Source: JAJDXO01 sp965221855
GTDB taxonomy: Bacteria; Pseudomonadota; Alphaproteobacteria; Rhodospirillales; UBA2165
Assembly: GCA_965221855.1 (NCBI GenBank)
Contig: CBDCSV010000006.1
Location: 310,001 to 374,000, forward strand
Length of the DNA stretch: 64,000 nucleotides
Direction: 5' to 3'
Shown here: positions 8,581-18,055 of the stretch, piece after piece
Numbering within the stretch: the stretch's first letter is position 1
Layout of the letters: each line of letters begins with the position of its first letter
The notes under the pieces: model-generated
Database searches by the model: none
What the model saw: the letters and a program-made list of their open reading frames with translations, nothing else
Told to the model about the DNA's origin: nothing
Translations under genes and position numbers: made by a program

Positions 8581-8695
8581 TGAAATGAGTGACGGGACGT
8601 TCAAGCCCGTCCTCAAATTGCGGTTTTTATTGGGGCGGCGGCGGGCTACGGTCGCCGGGAACACACCCCAGGAACGAACCCCCGGGAATCAACTC

Positions 8696-10723
<2,028 letters not shown>

Positions 10724-10734
10724 CCGCATTTCCT

Positions 10735-10963
10735 ATGACCCCCCCCCTGACCCTCTCCCCCTGGCCTACTCCGCCGAAGTAGCCTTCGGCTACGAAGGCT
10801 GGAAAGAAGGGGGAGAGGGGACTCGATGCAAACCCTCGCCCCCTTGGGGGAGAGGGATCGGTCTTTGTTTTGCACCCTCTCCCCCAATCATGGGGGAGAG
10901 GGATGCGGAGGCTTGGCGGGCGGGAGCCCGCCTTAGCCGTAGCTGGGTGAGGGGGAGTTTCGC
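10735..10963. repeat. Dispersed palindromic intergenic repeat, copy R4, with nested hairpin
   Basis: A long copy in reverse orientation, starting near CCCTGACCCTCTCCCCC and ending GCCGTAGCTGGGTGAGGGGG. The first hairpin loop carries the ~40-bp insert GGCCTACTCCGCCGAAGTAG...CTACGAAGGCTGGA (about 10762-10803), itself palindromic. An extra GGGGGAGAGGG-type stem unit is present (about 10880-10905). It fills the 10724-11033 gap together with the duplicated gene tail at 10990-11028. Confidence 0.88.
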
Positions 10964-10989
10964 GACGGCTGGTGTGTGTTCCAAACTTC

Positions 10990-11028
10990 GCCGGAAGGCT
11001 TGAAGGCCGAGTTGCAGCGGCTATAACC
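10990..11028 (+). repeat. Duplicated 3' end of the DUF255 gene
   Basis: GAAGGCTTGAAGGCCGAGTTG and the following CAGCGGCT(A/G)TAACC repeat the sequence at about 10691-10726 with one visible substitution in the core. The duplication sits on the far side of repeat R4, so R4 is bracketed by two copies of the gene's last ~36 bp. The second copy is non-functional as a gene. Confidence 0.85.
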
Positions 11029-11033
11029 CTTCC

Positions 11034-11501
11034 ATGCCGCACCTGTCGCTCCAGAGCCCCATCGGCGCGCTGACCGTCTTCGAGGAAGACGGCGCCATCG
11101 TCTCCCTCGACTGGGGGACGGCGCCCGACGGCCTCGCCCCCGGCGGCGGCGAGACCAAGCTTCTCCGGGCCGCCCGGGATCAGTTCGCGGCCTATTTCCG
11201 GCGCGAGCTCGAAATCTTCGATCTCCCCCTGGCGCCCCCCGGCAGCGAATTCCAGCGGGCCGTCTGCCGGGCCATGTCGGGGATTCCCTACGGCGCGCTC
11301 AGGACCTACGGCGACATCGCGGCCGCCATCGGCTCGGCGCCCCGCGCCGTCGGCGGCGCCTGCGGGCGCAACCCCATCCCGGTCATCATCCCGTGCCACC
11401 GGGTGGTCGGCGCGGGCGGCGCCATGACCGGCTACTCGGGCGCCGGCGGCCTCGAGACCAAGCGCGCGCTGCTGCACCTCGAAGGCGCCGCGCTCCATTG
11501 A
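11034..11501 (+). CDS. ogt: Methylated-DNA--protein-cysteine methyltransferase
   Basis: A 155-residue suicidal DNA-repair protein that takes alkyl groups from O6-alkylguanine onto its active-site cysteine. The catalytic IPCHRVVG motif is present (NPIPVIIPCHRVVGAGGAMTG, around residue 120), as are the DNA-binding segment FQRAVCRAMSGIPYGALRTYGDIA and the C-terminal GYSGAGGLETKRALLHLEG. The length matches single-domain Ogt proteins. The start ATG at 11034 follows the duplicated gene tail directly. It reads in the same direction as the Qor gene 43 bp downstream and may be cotranscribed with it. Confidence 0.95.
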   Translation: MPHLSLQSPIGALTVFEEDGAIVSLDWGTAPDGLAPGGGETKLLRAARDQFAAYFRRELEIFDLPLAPPGSEFQRAVCRAMSGIPYGALRTYGDIAAAIGSAPRAVGGACGRNPIPVIIPCHRVVGAGGAMTGYSGAGGLETKRALLHLEGAALH

Positions 11502-11544
11502 TTCATTTAGGCGAACTCCAACTCCAGCACCAGGAAACCGAGAC

Positions 11545-12522
11545 ATGACCAAAGCAATCCGTATCCATGAAACCGGCGGCCCCGAAGTTCTCACGTGGGA
11601 GGACGTCGAGGTGGGCGATCCCGGCGAGGGCGAGGTCCGCATCCGGCACACCGCGGTCGGTCTCAACTTCATCGACATCTACCAGCGCTCCGGCCTCTAT
11701 CCGCTGCCCGACCTCCCCCTGACGCTGGGCACCGAAGGCGCCGGCGTGATCGAGGCGGTGGGCCCCGGGGTCGAGGGGATCGAGGCCGGCCAGCGGGTCG
11801 CCTATGCCGGCGGACAGCTGGGCTCCTACGCCGAGGCCCGGGTGATGCCCGCCGGCGTCCTGGTGCCGGTCCCGGACGCGGTCGACGACCGGACCGCCGC
11901 CGCCATGATGCTGAAGGGCATGACCGCCCACATGCTGCTGTTCAAGGCCTACGCCGTGCAGGCGGGCGATCATGTGCTGGTGCATGCGGCGGCGGGCGGC
12001 GTCGGCTCCATCCTGGTCCAGTGGGCGAGGCACCTGGGGGCGACGGTCATCGGCACCGTGGGCTCGGCGGCCAAGGCCGAGCAGGCCAGGGGCCACGGCG
12101 CCGATCACGTGATCAACTACAACGAAGAGGATTTCGCCGAACGGGTGGCCGAGATCACCGGCGGCCGGGGCGTCCCCGTGGTCTACGACTCGGTGGGCAA
12201 GGACACCTTCGAGAAGTCCCTGGACTGCCTCGCCGAATGGGGCTTCCTGGTCAATTTCGGCAATGCGTCGGGCCCGGCCCCGGACGTCGCGCCCCTCACC
12301 CTGATGGCCAAGGGATCGCTCTACCTCAACCGCCCGACCCTGTTCAACTACACCAACGACCACAACCGGCGGCTGGCGGCGGCCAAGGACCTGTTCGACG
12401 TGGTCGCGGGCGGCAACGTCTCCATCAAGGTCAACCAGACCTACCCGCTGTCGGACACCGCCCAGGCGCATATGGACCTGGCGGCGCGCAAGACCACCGG
12501 CTCGACGGTGCTGCTGCCGTAG
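11545..12522 (+). CDS. NADPH:quinone oxidoreductase (zinc-independent MDR)
   Basis: A 325-residue medium-chain dehydrogenase/reductase of the quinone oxidoreductase (Qor) type, predicted to reduce quinones with NADPH. The N-terminal GroES-like fold has GLNFIDIYQRSGLYP and GTEGAGVIEAVGPGV. The Rossmann fold has the VHAAAGGVGSILVQWA nucleotide-binding motif (about residues 148-163). The C-terminus ARKTTGSTVLLP is shared with the paralogue at 15510-16556. No zinc ligands of alcohol dehydrogenases are seen. The two paralogues flank the IS110/IS4 cluster, which suggests they were once closer neighbours. Confidence 0.92.
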   Translation: MTKAIRIHETGGPEVLTWEDVEVGDPGEGEVRIRHTAVGLNFIDIYQRSGLYPLPDLPLTLGTEGAGVIEAVGPGVEGIEAGQRVAYAGGQLGSYAEARVMPAGVLVPVPDAVDDRTAAAMMLKGMTAHMLLFKAYAVQAGDHVLVHAAAGGVGSILVQWARHLGATVIGTVGSAAKAEQARGHGADHVINYNEEDFAERVAEITGGRGVPVVYDSVGKDTFEKSLDCLAEWGFLVNFGNASGPAPDVAPLTLMAKGSLYLNRPTLFNYTNDHNRRLAAAKDLFDVVAGGNVSIKVNQTYPLSDTAQAHMDLAARKTTGSTVLLP

Positions 12523-12740
12523 GGGTGAGCGTATGACCCCCTCACCCTGACCCTCTCCCCCTGAAGTAGGGGGAGAGGGAACTACTCCCTAACCCTCGCC
12601 CCCTTTGGGGAAATGGGATGGACGCCTCCCACCTGCTGCTGCTGGAAGTCCGACGGAAGGGGTGGACCCTCACGGGCCGACGGCATCAAAGTACCAATGG
12701 GGAAGAGCAAGCTCTTCACAGGCAAACCGGAGGGTCCGAG

Positions 12741-13766
12741 ATGAAGACTAACAGAACTGTCGTGGGCGTGGATACGGCGAAACGTGTGTTCCAGTTGTAC
12801 TGGATTGATATGGAGACGGGCGAGGTCATGGATCTGAAGCTGAGCCGGGCGAAGTTCCTCGAACACTTCGCCAACCGCGCGCCCTGCTTGGTCGCGATGG
12901 AGGCCTGCGGCGGCTCGCAGCACTGGGCGCGCCGGCTTGGGGAGCTCGGCCACGAGCCGCGGCTGTTGCCGGCCAAGGCGGTGCGTCCCTTTGTCATCGG
13001 CAACAAGAACGACGCGCACGACGCGCGGGCGATCTGGACGGCGGCGCGGATGCCGGGCATCAAGACCGTTGCGGTGAAGAGCGAGGAACAGCAGGCGGTC
13101 CTGGCGCTTCACCGGATGCGCCAGCAGTTGGTGAAGTTCCGCACGGCTCAGACCAACGGGCTGCGCGGCCTGCTGATGGAATATGGCGAGGTGATGCCGC
13201 GGGGCCGGGCCGGGATGAGACAGGCGATGCCCGGCGCCCTCGCGCGGGTCTCGGAGCGGCTGCCGGCGATGGTGATCGACACGCTTCGCGAGCAGTGGGC
13301 GCGGATCGGCCGGCTCGATGAAGAGATCGGCGAGATCGAGCGGCGCATCGGGGTGTGGCACCGCGGCAATGCCGACAGCAGACGGATCGCCGAGATTCCC
13401 GGCGTGGGCGTGCTGACCGCGACCGCCGTCGTCGCCGCGATGGGCGATCCGGCGGCGTTCCGGTCGGGCCGGGAGTTCGCCGCCTGGCTCGGCCTGGTGC
13501 CGCGCCACGACGGTACCGGCGGCCGGGTTCGCATGCTCGGCATCTCCAAGCGCGGCGACCGGTATTTGCGAACCCTGCTGATCCACGGCGCGCGCGCCGT
13601 GCTCACCAACAGCAAGGCGCCGCCCGAATGGGCGGTGCGCCTCGCCGAGCGGCGGCCGATGAACGTCGCCACCGTCGCGCTGGCCAACAAGACGGCACGC
13701 ACGATCTGGGCCCTGCTGGCCCACGACCGGACGTACCAGGCGAACTACGTCGGCCGGCCGGCATAG
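12741..13766 (+). CDS. IS110 family transposase (RuvC-like DEDD plus transposase_20)
   Basis: A 341-residue recombinase. The N-terminal RuvC-like DEDD domain begins TVVGVDTAKRVFQLYWID (first D) and continues with LVAMEACGGSQHWARRL (E) and VIGNKNDAHDARAIWTA (D..D). The C-terminal Tnp_20 domain has IPGVGVLTATAVVAAMGD, FAAWLGLVPRH, GGRVRMLGISKRGDRYLRTLLIHGA, which includes the conserved serine region. The ATG at 12741 follows GAGGGTCCGAG. Enzymes of this family excise and insert DNA guided by an RNA from the IS non-coding end. Confidence 0.95.
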   Translation: MKTNRTVVGVDTAKRVFQLYWIDMETGEVMDLKLSRAKFLEHFANRAPCLVAMEACGGSQHWARRLGELGHEPRLLPAKAVRPFVIGNKNDAHDARAIWTAARMPGIKTVAVKSEEQQAVLALHRMRQQLVKFRTAQTNGLRGLLMEYGEVMPRGRAGMRQAMPGALARVSERLPAMVIDTLREQWARIGRLDEEIGEIERRIGVWHRGNADSRRIAEIPGVGVLTATAVVAAMGDPAAFRSGREFAAWLGLVPRHDGTGGRVRMLGISKRGDRYLRTLLIHGARAVLTNSKAPPEWAVRLAERRPMNVATVALANKTARTIWALLAHDRTYQANYVGRPA

Positions 13767-14029
13767 CCGCGGCGGACGATGGAACGGCGAACCGATAGAG
13801 GAGGTGGCCGCTGAGAGGTTGCGCAAGGCACGAAACGGAGTGATGGCAAACAGGTCGGACCGCGATCCGCCAAGCCTGAATCCCTCGAGGGGCGAGAAGC
13901 CCGTGGGGGAAATGAGGCGCGGATCGGCAGATTCCATCAGGGCCAGCGGGCACCAGGTCCCGCATCAACAGGCCGGATACAAAGCTGCAATCTGCCTGCC
14001 CGTCACACCGAAATCGGTCCTTGCGTCCC
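13767..14029 (+). ncRNA. Non-coding end of the IS110-type element, candidate guide-RNA locus
   Basis: About 260 bp between the transposase stop and the right subterminal repeat lack any plausible gene. In the IS1111 subgroup this downstream region encodes the guide (seek/bridge) RNA that pairs with target DNA. I cannot fold it here, so the RNA boundaries and guide loops are undefined. The call rests on position and element class. Confidence 0.4.
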
Positions 14030-14124
14030 GGGAGGCGTCCATACAGAGAGGGATGCGGAGGCTTGGCGAAGCGGTAGCTGAGCTTAGCCGAAGCTGGGTG
14101 AGGGGGTTGTTCACTGGATACCCC

Positions 14125-14133
14125 GCATAAAGC
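14125..14133. repeat. 9-bp target-site duplication of IS4-type copy 2
   Basis: GCATAAAGC occurs directly left of the IS (14125-14133) and directly right of it (15405-15413). Removing the IS and one copy restores the palindrome ATACCCC-GCATAAAGC-GGGGTAT. The element therefore entered the loop of a REP-like hairpin. Confidence 0.85.
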
Positions 14134-15404
14134 CACTGCTGTCCGGTTTATTTTTGTGGACGGGTTGCATGGCATTGATTCTACTGGGGTCCAAGCGTTT
14201 GCGAACGTTTTGGACACGAAGGAGGCTCAATGCCATGCATCACCACAATAGCGTTTTCCACGATCTGTTGAAGCATATTCCTTGGGACGCTTTTGAGCGT
14301 TTGGTTGCCGAGCACGGCGCGGACAAGCACATTCGCCGGTTGCCGACGAAGAGCCAGTTCATCGCCCTGCTGTATGGACAGTTCTCCGGCGCGTCCAGCC
14401 TGCGGGAGATCGCCGGCGGCCTGGAGAGCCATTCGGCGCGTTTGTACCATGTCGGCGGCCGCACGGTGTCACGCTCGACCTTCGCCGACGCCAACGCGCG
14501 CCGTCCGGCGGCGGTGTTCTCGGGCCTGTTCGCCGAGATGGCCGGCCGCGCCCAGCGGGGGCTGCGGCGCAAGCTCGGCGATGCCACCTATCTGATCGAT
14601 TCCACCGGGCTCCGCCTGAGCGGGGCCGGGTCCGAGTGGGCGCGCTTCTCGGCCAAGGTGTGCGGCGCCAAGGTCCACGTGATCTACGACGCGGATGCCG
14701 ATCAGCCGGTTTATTCGGCGATGACGGCGGCCCGGGTCAACGACATCACGGCGGCGAAGGAGATGCCCATCGAGGCCGGCGCCACCTACGTCTACGACCT
14801 CGGCTACTACGATTATGCCTGGTGGGCCAAGCTGGACGCCGCCGGATGCCGCATCGTCACCCGCTTCAAGTCCAGCACGCCGCTCGACCTCATCGCCGAA
14901 CTCGATGTGGCCGAGAACGGCGGCATCCTGTCCGACCGCATCGGCTTGCTGCCCAAACGCCAGGCCAAAAACCGCAAGAACCCGTTCTCCGAGCCGGTGC
15001 GCGAGGTGCGGATCAAGACCGACACCGGCAAGGTGCTGCGCATCCTCTCCAACGACCTCGACGCCCCGGCCGAGGAGATCGCCGAGCTCTACAAGCGGCG
15101 ATGGGCCATCGAGCTGTTCTTCCGCTGGGTCAAACAGACCCTCAAGATCAAACACTTCATCGGCAACAGCGAGAACGCCGTGCGCATCCAGATCGCCGTC
15201 GCGATGATCGCCTATCTGCTGCTCAGGCTCGCTCAAGCCACCCAGAAGGCCATCAACAGCCCGCTCATCTTCGCCCGTCTCGTGCGCGTCAACCTCATGC
15301 ATCGAAAGCGCATCGACAGGCTCCTCATACCCAAAATACCGCCGCCCGAAAATCCAAACCAAATGGCCATCCAATGGACGTGAAAATTAAACCGGACAGT
15401 AGTG
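14134..15404 (+). mobile_element. IS4-type insertion sequence, copy 2 (complete)
   Basis: A 1271-bp element with ends CACTGCTGTCCGGTTTATTTT and, inverted, CACTACTGTCCGGTTTAATTT. It encodes one transposase and is flanked by a 9-bp direct repeat. Copies 1 and 3 appear nearly or fully identical in coding sequence, which points to recent transposition. The IS110-type element lies less than 100 bp to its left, so the pair forms a small IS cluster between the two quinone oxidoreductase genes. Confidence 0.95.
14235..15383 (+). CDS. IS4 family transposase, complete
   Basis: A 382-residue DDE transposase with a DUF4372-like N-terminus (MHHHNSVFHDLLKHIPWDAF) and an RNase H-like core. Catalytic signatures are IDSTGLRL (about residues 124-131), DLGYYDYAWW, and YKRRWAIELFFRWVKQTLKI with the Y-R-E-K motif. 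GGAGG at 14221-14225 precedes the ATG at 14235 by 9 nt. Upstream in-frame codons back to 14154 derive from the IS end and are unlikely to be translated. Confidence 0.95.
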   Translation: MHHHNSVFHDLLKHIPWDAFERLVAEHGADKHIRRLPTKSQFIALLYGQFSGASSLREIAGGLESHSARLYHVGGRTVSRSTFADANARRPAAVFSGLFAEMAGRAQRGLRRKLGDATYLIDSTGLRLSGAGSEWARFSAKVCGAKVHVIYDADADQPVYSAMTAARVNDITAAKEMPIEAGATYVYDLGYYDYAWWAKLDAAGCRIVTRFKSSTPLDLIAELDVAENGGILSDRIGLLPKRQAKNRKNPFSEPVREVRIKTDTGKVLRILSNDLDAPAEEIAELYKRRWAIELFFRWVKQTLKIKHFIGNSENAVRIQIAVAMIAYLLLRLAQATQKAINSPLIFARLVRVNLMHRKRIDRLLIPKIPPPENPNQMAIQWT

Positions 15405-15450
15405 GCATAAAGCGGGGTATGACGAGTGAATAGACGACACAAACCAGCTC

Positions 15451-15483
15451 GTCATGCCCCGGCTTGTCCGGGGCATCCACGAA
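15451..15483. repeat. REP-like palindrome (ATGCCCCGG/CCGGGGCAT)
   Basis: GTCATGCCCCGG-CTTGT-CCGGGGCATCCACG forms a strong hairpin. A near-identical unit lies at about 62352-62381, and half or variant units occur at 1146-1167, 6837-6863 and around the IS4 copy 2 target. They appear to be one short REP family with the tail GGGCATCCACG. Confidence 0.75.
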
Positions 15484-15509
15484 CTAATGAACCGCTTCCG
15501 GCACAGCGC

Positions 15510-16556
15510 ATGAACGAAGACGCACGAAATGGAATGATCGATGACGGCAGCGGGACCGCGCCCGAGACCACTTGGGCCATCCGGTTCCACGAGACCGGCG
15601 GGCCCGAGGTCCTCCGCTGGGAGGAGGTCCCCCTGGAGGCCCCGGGGGAGGGCGAGGTTCGTCTCCGTCACACCGCCATCGGGCTCAACTATTCGGAAAT
15701 CGGCTCCCGCCGGGGCGGGGGCGGCGCCTCGGCCATATCCGGGCTGCCGCTGATCCCGGGCCGCGAGGCCGCCGGCGTGATCGAGGCGCTGGGCCCCGGC
15801 GTTCCGGACTTCAGGGAAGGCGACCGGGTGGCCTACGGGCTTCGGCGCAAGCACGGCGCGGACGCGGAAAGGCGAAACATCGAGGCCGCCGAACTGGTGC
15901 CCATCCCGGACGGCATGGACGACCGGACGGCGGCCGCCATCATGGTCAAGGGCATGACGGCGAGCTACCTGCTGCGCAAGGCCTATCCGGTCGCGGCGGG
16001 CCGGACCGTGCTGGTCCACGCGGCGGCCGGCGGCGTCGGCACCATCCTGGTCCAGTGGGCCAGGCACCTGGGCGCCACGGTCATCGGCACGGTGGGGTCC
16101 GATGAGAAGGCCCGCCGCATCCTGGCGCTCGGGTGCGGCCACGCGCTCAACAACCGGGAGGGGGATTTCTCGGACGCCGTGCTGGAGATCACCGGCGGCG
16201 AAGGCGTCGACGTGATCTACGATCCCGTCGGCCGGGCGGTGTGGGAGGCCTCGGTGAAGTGCCTCAAGACCCGGGGCACCCTGATCAACTTCGGCAATAT
16301 CTCGGGCCCCATCCCGCCCATCGACCCACACCTCCTGATGGAAAGCGGCTCCATCTTCGTCACCAAGACGGCGCTCCGCGACTTCACCCGGACCCGCGAC
16401 GAAATGCTCGAACTCTGCGATGCTCTGTTCCATGTGGTGCGCGCCGGCGGAGTGAAGGCGGCCGTCGATCAGACCTATGCGCTGAAGGACGCGGCCCGGG
16501 CCCACGCGGACCTGGAGGCGGGCAGGACGACGGGCTCGACGGTGCTGCTGCCGTAG
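15510..16556 (+). CDS. NADPH:quinone oxidoreductase paralogue
   Basis: A 348-residue MDR-superfamily protein closely related to the gene at 11545-12522. Shared blocks include HETGGPEVLRWEEV, GLNYSEIGSRRG, VHAAAGGVGTILVQWARHLGATVIGTVGS and the C-terminal TTGSTVLLP. It differs in a longer N-terminus and in a glycine-rich insertion (RRGGGGASAI). A start at the ATG at 15510 or at 15534 (MIDDGSG) is possible. The upstream region 15421-15490 carries REP-like palindromes rather than coding sequence. The electron acceptor is unknown. Confidence 0.9.
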   Translation: MNEDARNGMIDDGSGTAPETTWAIRFHETGGPEVLRWEEVPLEAPGEGEVRLRHTAIGLNYSEIGSRRGGGGASAISGLPLIPGREAAGVIEALGPGVPDFREGDRVAYGLRRKHGADAERRNIEAAELVPIPDGMDDRTAAAIMVKGMTASYLLRKAYPVAAGRTVLVHAAAGGVGTILVQWARHLGATVIGTVGSDEKARRILALGCGHALNNREGDFSDAVLEITGGEGVDVIYDPVGRAVWEASVKCLKTRGTLINFGNISGPIPPIDPHLLMESGSIFVTKTALRDFTRTRDEMLELCDALFHVVRAGGVKAAVDQTYALKDAARAHADLEAGRTTGSTVLLP

Positions 16557-16608
16557 GCGGGCTGCCGGGGAGGCCGTGGTGTGAACCTGACATCCCCGCC
16601 CGCCCCCC

Positions 16609-16644
16609 ACCCTCGACGCCCGGCCCGTTGCCGGCCGTCGAGGG
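16609..16644. terminator. Strong hairpin, possible bidirectional terminator
   Basis: CCCTCGACGCCCGGC-CCGTT-GCCGGCCGTCGAGGG is a near-perfect stem of about 15 bp. It lies between the convergent quinone oxidoreductase and MazF genes, where a shared terminator is expected. No T-tract follows, so it may instead be a repeat element. The remaining bases of 16557-16697 show nothing else. Confidence 0.45.
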
Positions 16645-16697
16645 TTAGGGAGGGGGGTACAGAATTGCCGGACCATGCGGCGAACCCGCCCGCGTTC

Positions 16698-17042
16698 CTA
16701 ACGGCCGAGCACCGTGTCGATGCCGGCAAGCAGAAGATTGAGCTTGGCCGGCGAAATCCGGCCCGTGCGTTCTTCGATAAGCGCCCGGTCGAGCGCGACG
16801 ACCTGCGTCGCGTTCGCGACGGAATCTTTCGGCAGACCGGTCATCGCGGCCGTCAACAGCACATTTCCCGGCGCGTTCGCCCACCGAAGATTGCTCGTCA
16901 GCGGAACGCATACCGCCGTGGCCAGCCGGCTCCGGTTCAGCGCATCGCCCTGGACGACGACCACCGGCCGGCGGAAGCCCGGGCCCGAGCCCGTGGGCTC
17001 CGGCAATTCGGCCCAGCACACATCACCCTGGGAGATCACCAT
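16698..17042 (-). CDS. MazF/PemK-type endoribonuclease toxin
   Basis: A 114-residue protein with the PemK-like fold signature: QGDVCWAELPEPTGSGPGFRRPVVVVQGDALNRS at the N-terminus, then TAVCVPLTSNLRWANAPGNVLL and a central LPKDSVANATQVVALDR block. MazF toxins cleave mRNA at short sequences. The start ATG at 17042 overlaps the end of the antitoxin by 7 bp, which implies translational coupling. It is the second gene of an antitoxin-first operon. Confidence 0.93.
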   Translation of the reverse strand: MVISQGDVCWAELPEPTGSGPGFRRPVVVVQGDALNRSRLATAVCVPLTSNLRWANAPGNVLLTAAMTGLPKDSVANATQVVALDRALIEERTGRISPAKLNLLLAGIDTVLGR

Positions 17043-17272
17043 TCGGTGTCGGCGAGCACCCGCCTGCCGGCGGCGGCGAGGAAGGCGTCATCGTTCCCTC
17101 CGGCATCTCCGCATACCCGGTTCATTGCGTCGGTAACCTCGTCCCGCGCATGGCGCGCGAGATATTCGTCGAGCGCGGCGGCGTAGACCTCGCTCCGGGA
17201 CCGGCGCCCCTCGGAGGCCAGCCGTTCGGCGCGTTCGAAAATGTCGTCGGGGATGGATACGGCTGTTTTCAT
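17036..17272 (-). CDS. Ribbon-helix-helix antitoxin (MazE/CopG-like)
   Basis: A 78-residue protein. The N-terminal half (MKTAVSIPDDIFERAERLASEGRRSRSEVYAAALDEYL) is a ribbon-helix-helix DNA-binding domain. The C-terminal half, rich in charged and alanine residues, should bind and neutralise the toxin encoded by the overlapping downstream gene. The ATG at 17272 lies only a few bases after a TATACT hexamer, so the transcript may be leaderless. Confidence 0.9.
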   Translation of the reverse strand: MKTAVSIPDDIFERAERLASEGRRSRSEVYAAALDEYLARHARDEVTDAMNRVCGDAGGNDDAFLAAAGRRVLADTEW

Positions 17273-17278
17273 ACCGAA

Positions 17279-17309
17279 AGTATAACCCCTTCCCGGAGCC
17301 GGCGGTCAA
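17279..17309 (-). promoter_or_regulatory. Candidate promoter of the MazEF-like operon
   Basis: On the minus strand TTGACC (17304-17309) and TATACT (17279-17284) are separated by 19 bp. The -10 hexamer ends 6 bp before the ATG, so initiation would fall at or next to the start codon. No Shine-Dalgarno sequence is visible between them. Confidence 0.5.
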
Positions 17310-17327
17310 GGGATTTCCGGCGGCTTA

Positions 17328-17424
17328 CCAACCCACCCATTCCCTCCCCCCCTTTCAGCCTTCGTAGCCGAAGGCTACTTCGGCGGAGTAGGCCGAGGGG
17401 GAGGGCCAGGGAGGGGGGGGTCAT
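17328..17424. repeat. Dispersed repeat, partial copy R6, with nested hairpin
   Basis: A shortened copy: CCCTCCCCCCCTTT, then the ~40-bp nested unit CAGCCTTCGTAGCCGAAGGC...CGGAGTAGGCC (about 17356-17393), then GAGGGGGAGGGCCAGGGAGG. It lacks the CAGCTACGGCT end. It lies between the divergent ends of two toxin/antitoxin loci and carries no gene. Confidence 0.8.
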
Positions 17425-17452
17425 AGGTACAGACCGGATAGATGGGTGACAG

Positions 17453-17770
17453 TCAGCCGAGCCCGAAGTCATCCCGGAAACGGCCGATCCGATGCATCCG
17501 TTCGTGAAGGATCGTCACGATCCCGATGTCGCCGTTCGAGAGACGCCGCCAATAAACGAAGTGGCGTTCATACCGAAAGAAGAACCCATCAGCCCCGAAT
17601 TCCGCCGGAATGGGTTTCGAGGCGACGCCGTGGTCCCCGATCCCGTCGAAGGCGGCGAACAGGCCCGTGATGTATTTCTCCGCCCGGTCCTCGCCCCACC
17701 TGTCCCTCGTGTAGCGGTAGATGTCGTCGAGGCGGCGGGAGGCCGCCTCCTGGATGCGAACGGCGGGCAC
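17453..17770 (-). CDS. ParE-type toxin (RelE/ParE superfamily)
   Basis: A 105-residue protein typical of ParE toxins in length and motifs: AASRRLDDIYRYTRDRWGEDRAEKYITGLFAAFDGI near the N-terminus, then GFFFRYERHFVYWRRL and a C-terminal DIGIVTILHERMHRIGRF. ParE toxins generally poison DNA gyrase, although the target of this one is inferred only from family. It follows the ParD-like gene by 5 bp in an antitoxin-first operon. Confidence 0.92.
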   Translation of the reverse strand: MPAVRIQEAASRRLDDIYRYTRDRWGEDRAEKYITGLFAAFDGIGDHGVASKPIPAEFGADGFFFRYERHFVYWRRLSNGDIGIVTILHERMHRIGRFRDDFGLG

Positions 17771-17775
17771 GCGCG

Positions 17776-18033
17776 TCAGGAGCGGTTCCGCGCGATCACA
17801 TCGGCCGCCGTCAGGGGCCGATAGCTCTCTTCCGGTGCGGCAAAGGCGTGGGTCAACTCCGCTTTCAGCCGGTCGAAGGCTTCCGCCTCCACCCGTTCCT
17901 TGTCGCGGCGGATCAGATCCCGGATGTATTCGCTGACATTCTCGTAGGCGCCGTCGTCGCCATCGGTGTTCTCGGCGACGAAATCGCTGAGCGCGCCGCT
18001 GACGCGGACGGTCATGGTTCTCGTGCGGGGCAT
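17776..18033 (-). CDS. ParD-type antitoxin
   Basis: An 85-residue protein with an N-terminal ribbon-helix-helix (MTVRVSGALSDFVAENT, then YENVSEYIRDLIRRDKERV) and a flexible acidic C-terminus, characteristic of ParD antitoxins. GGAGGAG lies 6 bp upstream of the ATG at 18033. A longer open frame continues antisense through rho up to 19074 but has no family support there. An inverted-repeat operator overlaps the promoter just upstream. Confidence 0.92.
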   Translation of the reverse strand: MPRTRTMTVRVSGALSDFVAENTDGDDGAYENVSEYIRDLIRRDKERVEAEAFDRLKAELTHAFAAPEESYRPLTAADVIARNRS

Positions 18034-18055
18034 GGCTCCTCCGGCGTCTTGCTTT

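Larger units (their letters stand above)
12619..14041 (+). mobile_element. IS110-family element, IS1111-like subgroup
   Basis: A 12-bp perfect subterminal inverted repeat, TGGACGCCTCCC at 12619-12630 and GGGAGGCGTCCA at 14030-14041, brackets a single IS110-type transposase and a ~260-bp non-coding tail. Subterminal repeats plus a long non-coding region downstream of the transposase are hallmarks of the IS1111 subgroup. It is inserted in dispersed repeat R5. Exact outer boundaries may extend a few bases beyond the inverted repeats. Confidence 0.85.
12535..14110. repeat. Dispersed palindromic repeat R5, split by an IS110/IS1111-type element
   Basis: The left part (12535-12618) runs from ACCCCCTCACCCTGACCC through a GGGGGAGAGGG hairpin to CCTCGCCCCCTTTGGGG. 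The right part (about 14042-14110) resumes with GAGAGGGATGCGGAGGCTTGG and ends AGCTGGGTGAGGGGGTT. Joined together they rebuild a normal repeat copy. The IS therefore sits in the CCCCC/GGGGG hairpin of the repeat. Confidence 0.85.

Noticed and set aside
8549..8695. Longer N-terminus for the DUF255 protein
   Set aside because: The upstream codons translate dispersed repeat R3 and lack family similarity; the conserved protein starts at 8696.
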